A stretch of DNA of 7,031 bases from Moraxellaceae bacterium UBA2032 (lineage in GTDB: Bacteria > Pseudomonadota > Gammaproteobacteria > Pseudomonadales > Moraxellaceae), in assembly GCA_002333125.1 (NCBI GenBank), contig DDBM01000089.1:1-7031 (forward strand), read 5' to 3'. Under the pieces are notes generated by a model, which saw only the letters and a program-made list of their open reading frames with translations, was not told the DNA's origin and ran no database searches. Position numbers and translations under genes: made by a program. Positions 6,156 through 7,031 of the stretch are shown one piece after another; position 1 is the stretch's first letter; every line of letters begins with the position of its first letter.

Positions 6156-6968
6156 ATGGCCACCTTACCTCTATTAATAGAAGCCGAACAATTACTTGCT
6201 CACCTTAATGATGACAATTTATTAATTGTTGATTTGTGCAAAAATTCTGTTTATCAACAAGCACATATTCCAAATGCCGTTTGGGTTAATGGTCGTGATT
6301 TAGTCAGTGGTGAATTACCTGCGGCGGGTCAATTACCCAGCCTCGACAAACTTACTCAATTATTTGAATCTATAGGCTTGACTGCCAATAAACATATTGT
6401 GGTTTATGATGACGAAGGTGGCGGCTGGGCAGGACGTTTTATTTGGACTTTAGATATTATTGGCCACAAAAATTATTCGTATCTTAATGGCGGATTACAC
6501 GCATGGTTAGCCGCCGCTTATAGCATTGACAATACACCCGTTAGCGTTGCGCCATCAAAGCTCACATTGCAATTGTATACCCCAGCCCAAGCATTAATAG
6601 CTGACGTTTTGGCTCATTACCAAGATACCACTCATTATGTTTTATGGGATGCACGTTCGGTTGAAGAATATAAAGGCTCGCGTTTATTAGCGATGCGTGG
6701 CGGCCATATTCCTCATGCGGTACATTATGAATGGACAAATGTAACCAACAAAGACAACTCACTTAAATTGCGGCCATTAGCCGTTATTCAGCAAGAGTTA
6801 GCCGCTTTAGGTATAGATAACAGCAAAACCGTGATTACTTACTGCCAAACACATCATCGTTCTGGACTAAGCTATTTGGTCGGAAAGCTGTTAGGCTTTA
6901 ACATAAAAGCTTATGCAGGCTCTTGGAGTGAATGGGGTAATCGTCAGGATACACCTGTAGCAGTTTAA
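6156..6968 (+). CDS. rhdA: two-domain rhodanese, RhdA-type thiosulfate sulfurtransferase
   Basis: Carries sulfane sulfur on a persulfidated cysteine and transfers it from a donor such as thiosulfate to cyanide or other thiophilic acceptors. The 270-aa protein has two rhodanese domains. The N-terminal one (about 5-125) is inactive and has Asp85 in VVYDDEGGGWAGR where a cysteine would be. The C-terminal one (about 140-265) carries DARSVEEY (165-172), GHIPHAVH (183-190) and the active-site loop CQTHHR with Cys230. This loop and the cysteine position are those described for Azotobacter vinelandii RhdA (271 aa), and differ from the CRKGT and CGSGVTA loops of classical rhodaneses and mercaptopyruvate sulfurtransferases. 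Automatic annotation might still call it 3-mercaptopyruvate sulfurtransferase (SseA). The start has GAGAG 5 nt upstream. There is no signal peptide, so it is cytoplasmic. Confidence 0.9.
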   Translation: MATLPLLIEAEQLLAHLNDDNLLIVDLCKNSVYQQAHIPNAVWVNGRDLVSGELPAAGQLPSLDKLTQLFESIGLTANKHIVVYDDEGGGWAGRFIWTLDIIGHKNYSYLNGGLHAWLAAAYSIDNTPVSVAPSKLTLQLYTPAQALIADVLAHYQDTTHYVLWDARSVEEYKGSRLLAMRGGHIPHAVHYEWTNVTNKDNSLKLRPLAVIQQELAALGIDNSKTVITYCQTHHRSGLSYLVGKLLGFNIKAYAGSWSEWGNRQDTPVAV

Positions 6969-6985
6969 GTTCCCCCTCACTCTAG

Positions 6986-7006
6986 CTCTCTCCCACAGGG
7001 AGAGAG
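6986..7006. repeat. palindromic repeat unit 1 (REP-like)
   Basis: CTCTCTCCC (6986-6994) and GGGAGAGAG (6998-7006) form a perfect 9-bp stem around the loop ACA, 17 nt after the rhodanese stop. The preceding CCCCCTCACTCTAG looks like part of the same dispersed element. It may stabilise or end the rhdA transcript, but no T-tract follows. Confidence 0.8.
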
Positions 7007-7010
7007 GACT

Positions 7011-7031
7011 CCCTCTCCCGTTGGGAGAGGG
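7011..7031. repeat. palindromic repeat unit 2 (REP-like), reaching the window edge
   Basis: CCCTCTCCC (7011-7019) and GGGAGAGGG (7023-7031) form a perfect 9-bp stem around the loop GTT, 4 nt after unit 1. It is nearly the same palindrome as unit 1, and the element may continue beyond the window. Confidence 0.8.

Noticed and set aside
6986..7031. CRISPR or ordinary rho-independent terminator at the right end
   Set aside because: There are only two palindromes with a 4-nt gap and no spacers, and no T-tract follows within the window, so a dispersed palindromic repeat is the better reading.

Overview
The window looks like chromosomal DNA of a moderately AT-rich gammaproteobacterium. The gene set hisI-hisE-tatA-tatB-tatC, with separate hisI and hisE (enteric bacteria have a fused hisIE), is the arrangement known from Pseudomonadales. 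The base composition and the protein sequences would suit a Moraxellaceae-like member of that order. The host assignment is inference; no marker gene in the window fixes the genus.

From left to right: (1) positions 32-2023 hold a two-gene Type II restriction-modification (R-M) cassette, a DNA cytosine-5 methyltransferase followed 9 nt later by an endonuclease of the HpaII family. (2) Only 3 nt after the endonuclease stop comes the housekeeping run hisI-hisE (2027-2756, second and third steps of histidine biosynthesis) and tatA-tatB-tatC (2818-4228, twin-arginine protein export), with overlapping or nearly touching genes. (3) A 128-bp gap with two small hairpins separates the convergent tatC from a minus-strand higB-higA toxin-antitoxin pair (4985-4357), whose promoter is covered by a 9-bp inverted repeat that is a good candidate for the antitoxin operator. 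(4) Further right, also on the minus strand, is a proline iminopeptidase gene (6030-5080). (5) Divergent from it is a two-domain rhodanese (6156-6968) with the CQTHHR active-site loop described for Azotobacter RhdA. (6) The window ends in two tandem palindromes of the CCCTCTCCC/GGGAGAGGG type, part of a dispersed repeat.

The most interesting part is the R-M cassette. It sits inside what is normally a continuous housekeeping gene string (in relatives ubiB usually precedes hisI), with almost no extra DNA at the hisI junction, so hisI has no room for its own leader. By eye, CCGG, the site of the family's founding member HpaII, occurs only once in 7031 bp, while GGCC, GCGC and CGCG each occur roughly 15-18 times. 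This suggests that the cassette, or earlier relatives of it, acts on CCGG, although GATC is also scarce. All genes in the window belong to known families. I found no previously undescribed system; the unusual points are the cassette's placement, the possible site avoidance, the higBA operator layout and the palindrome pair.
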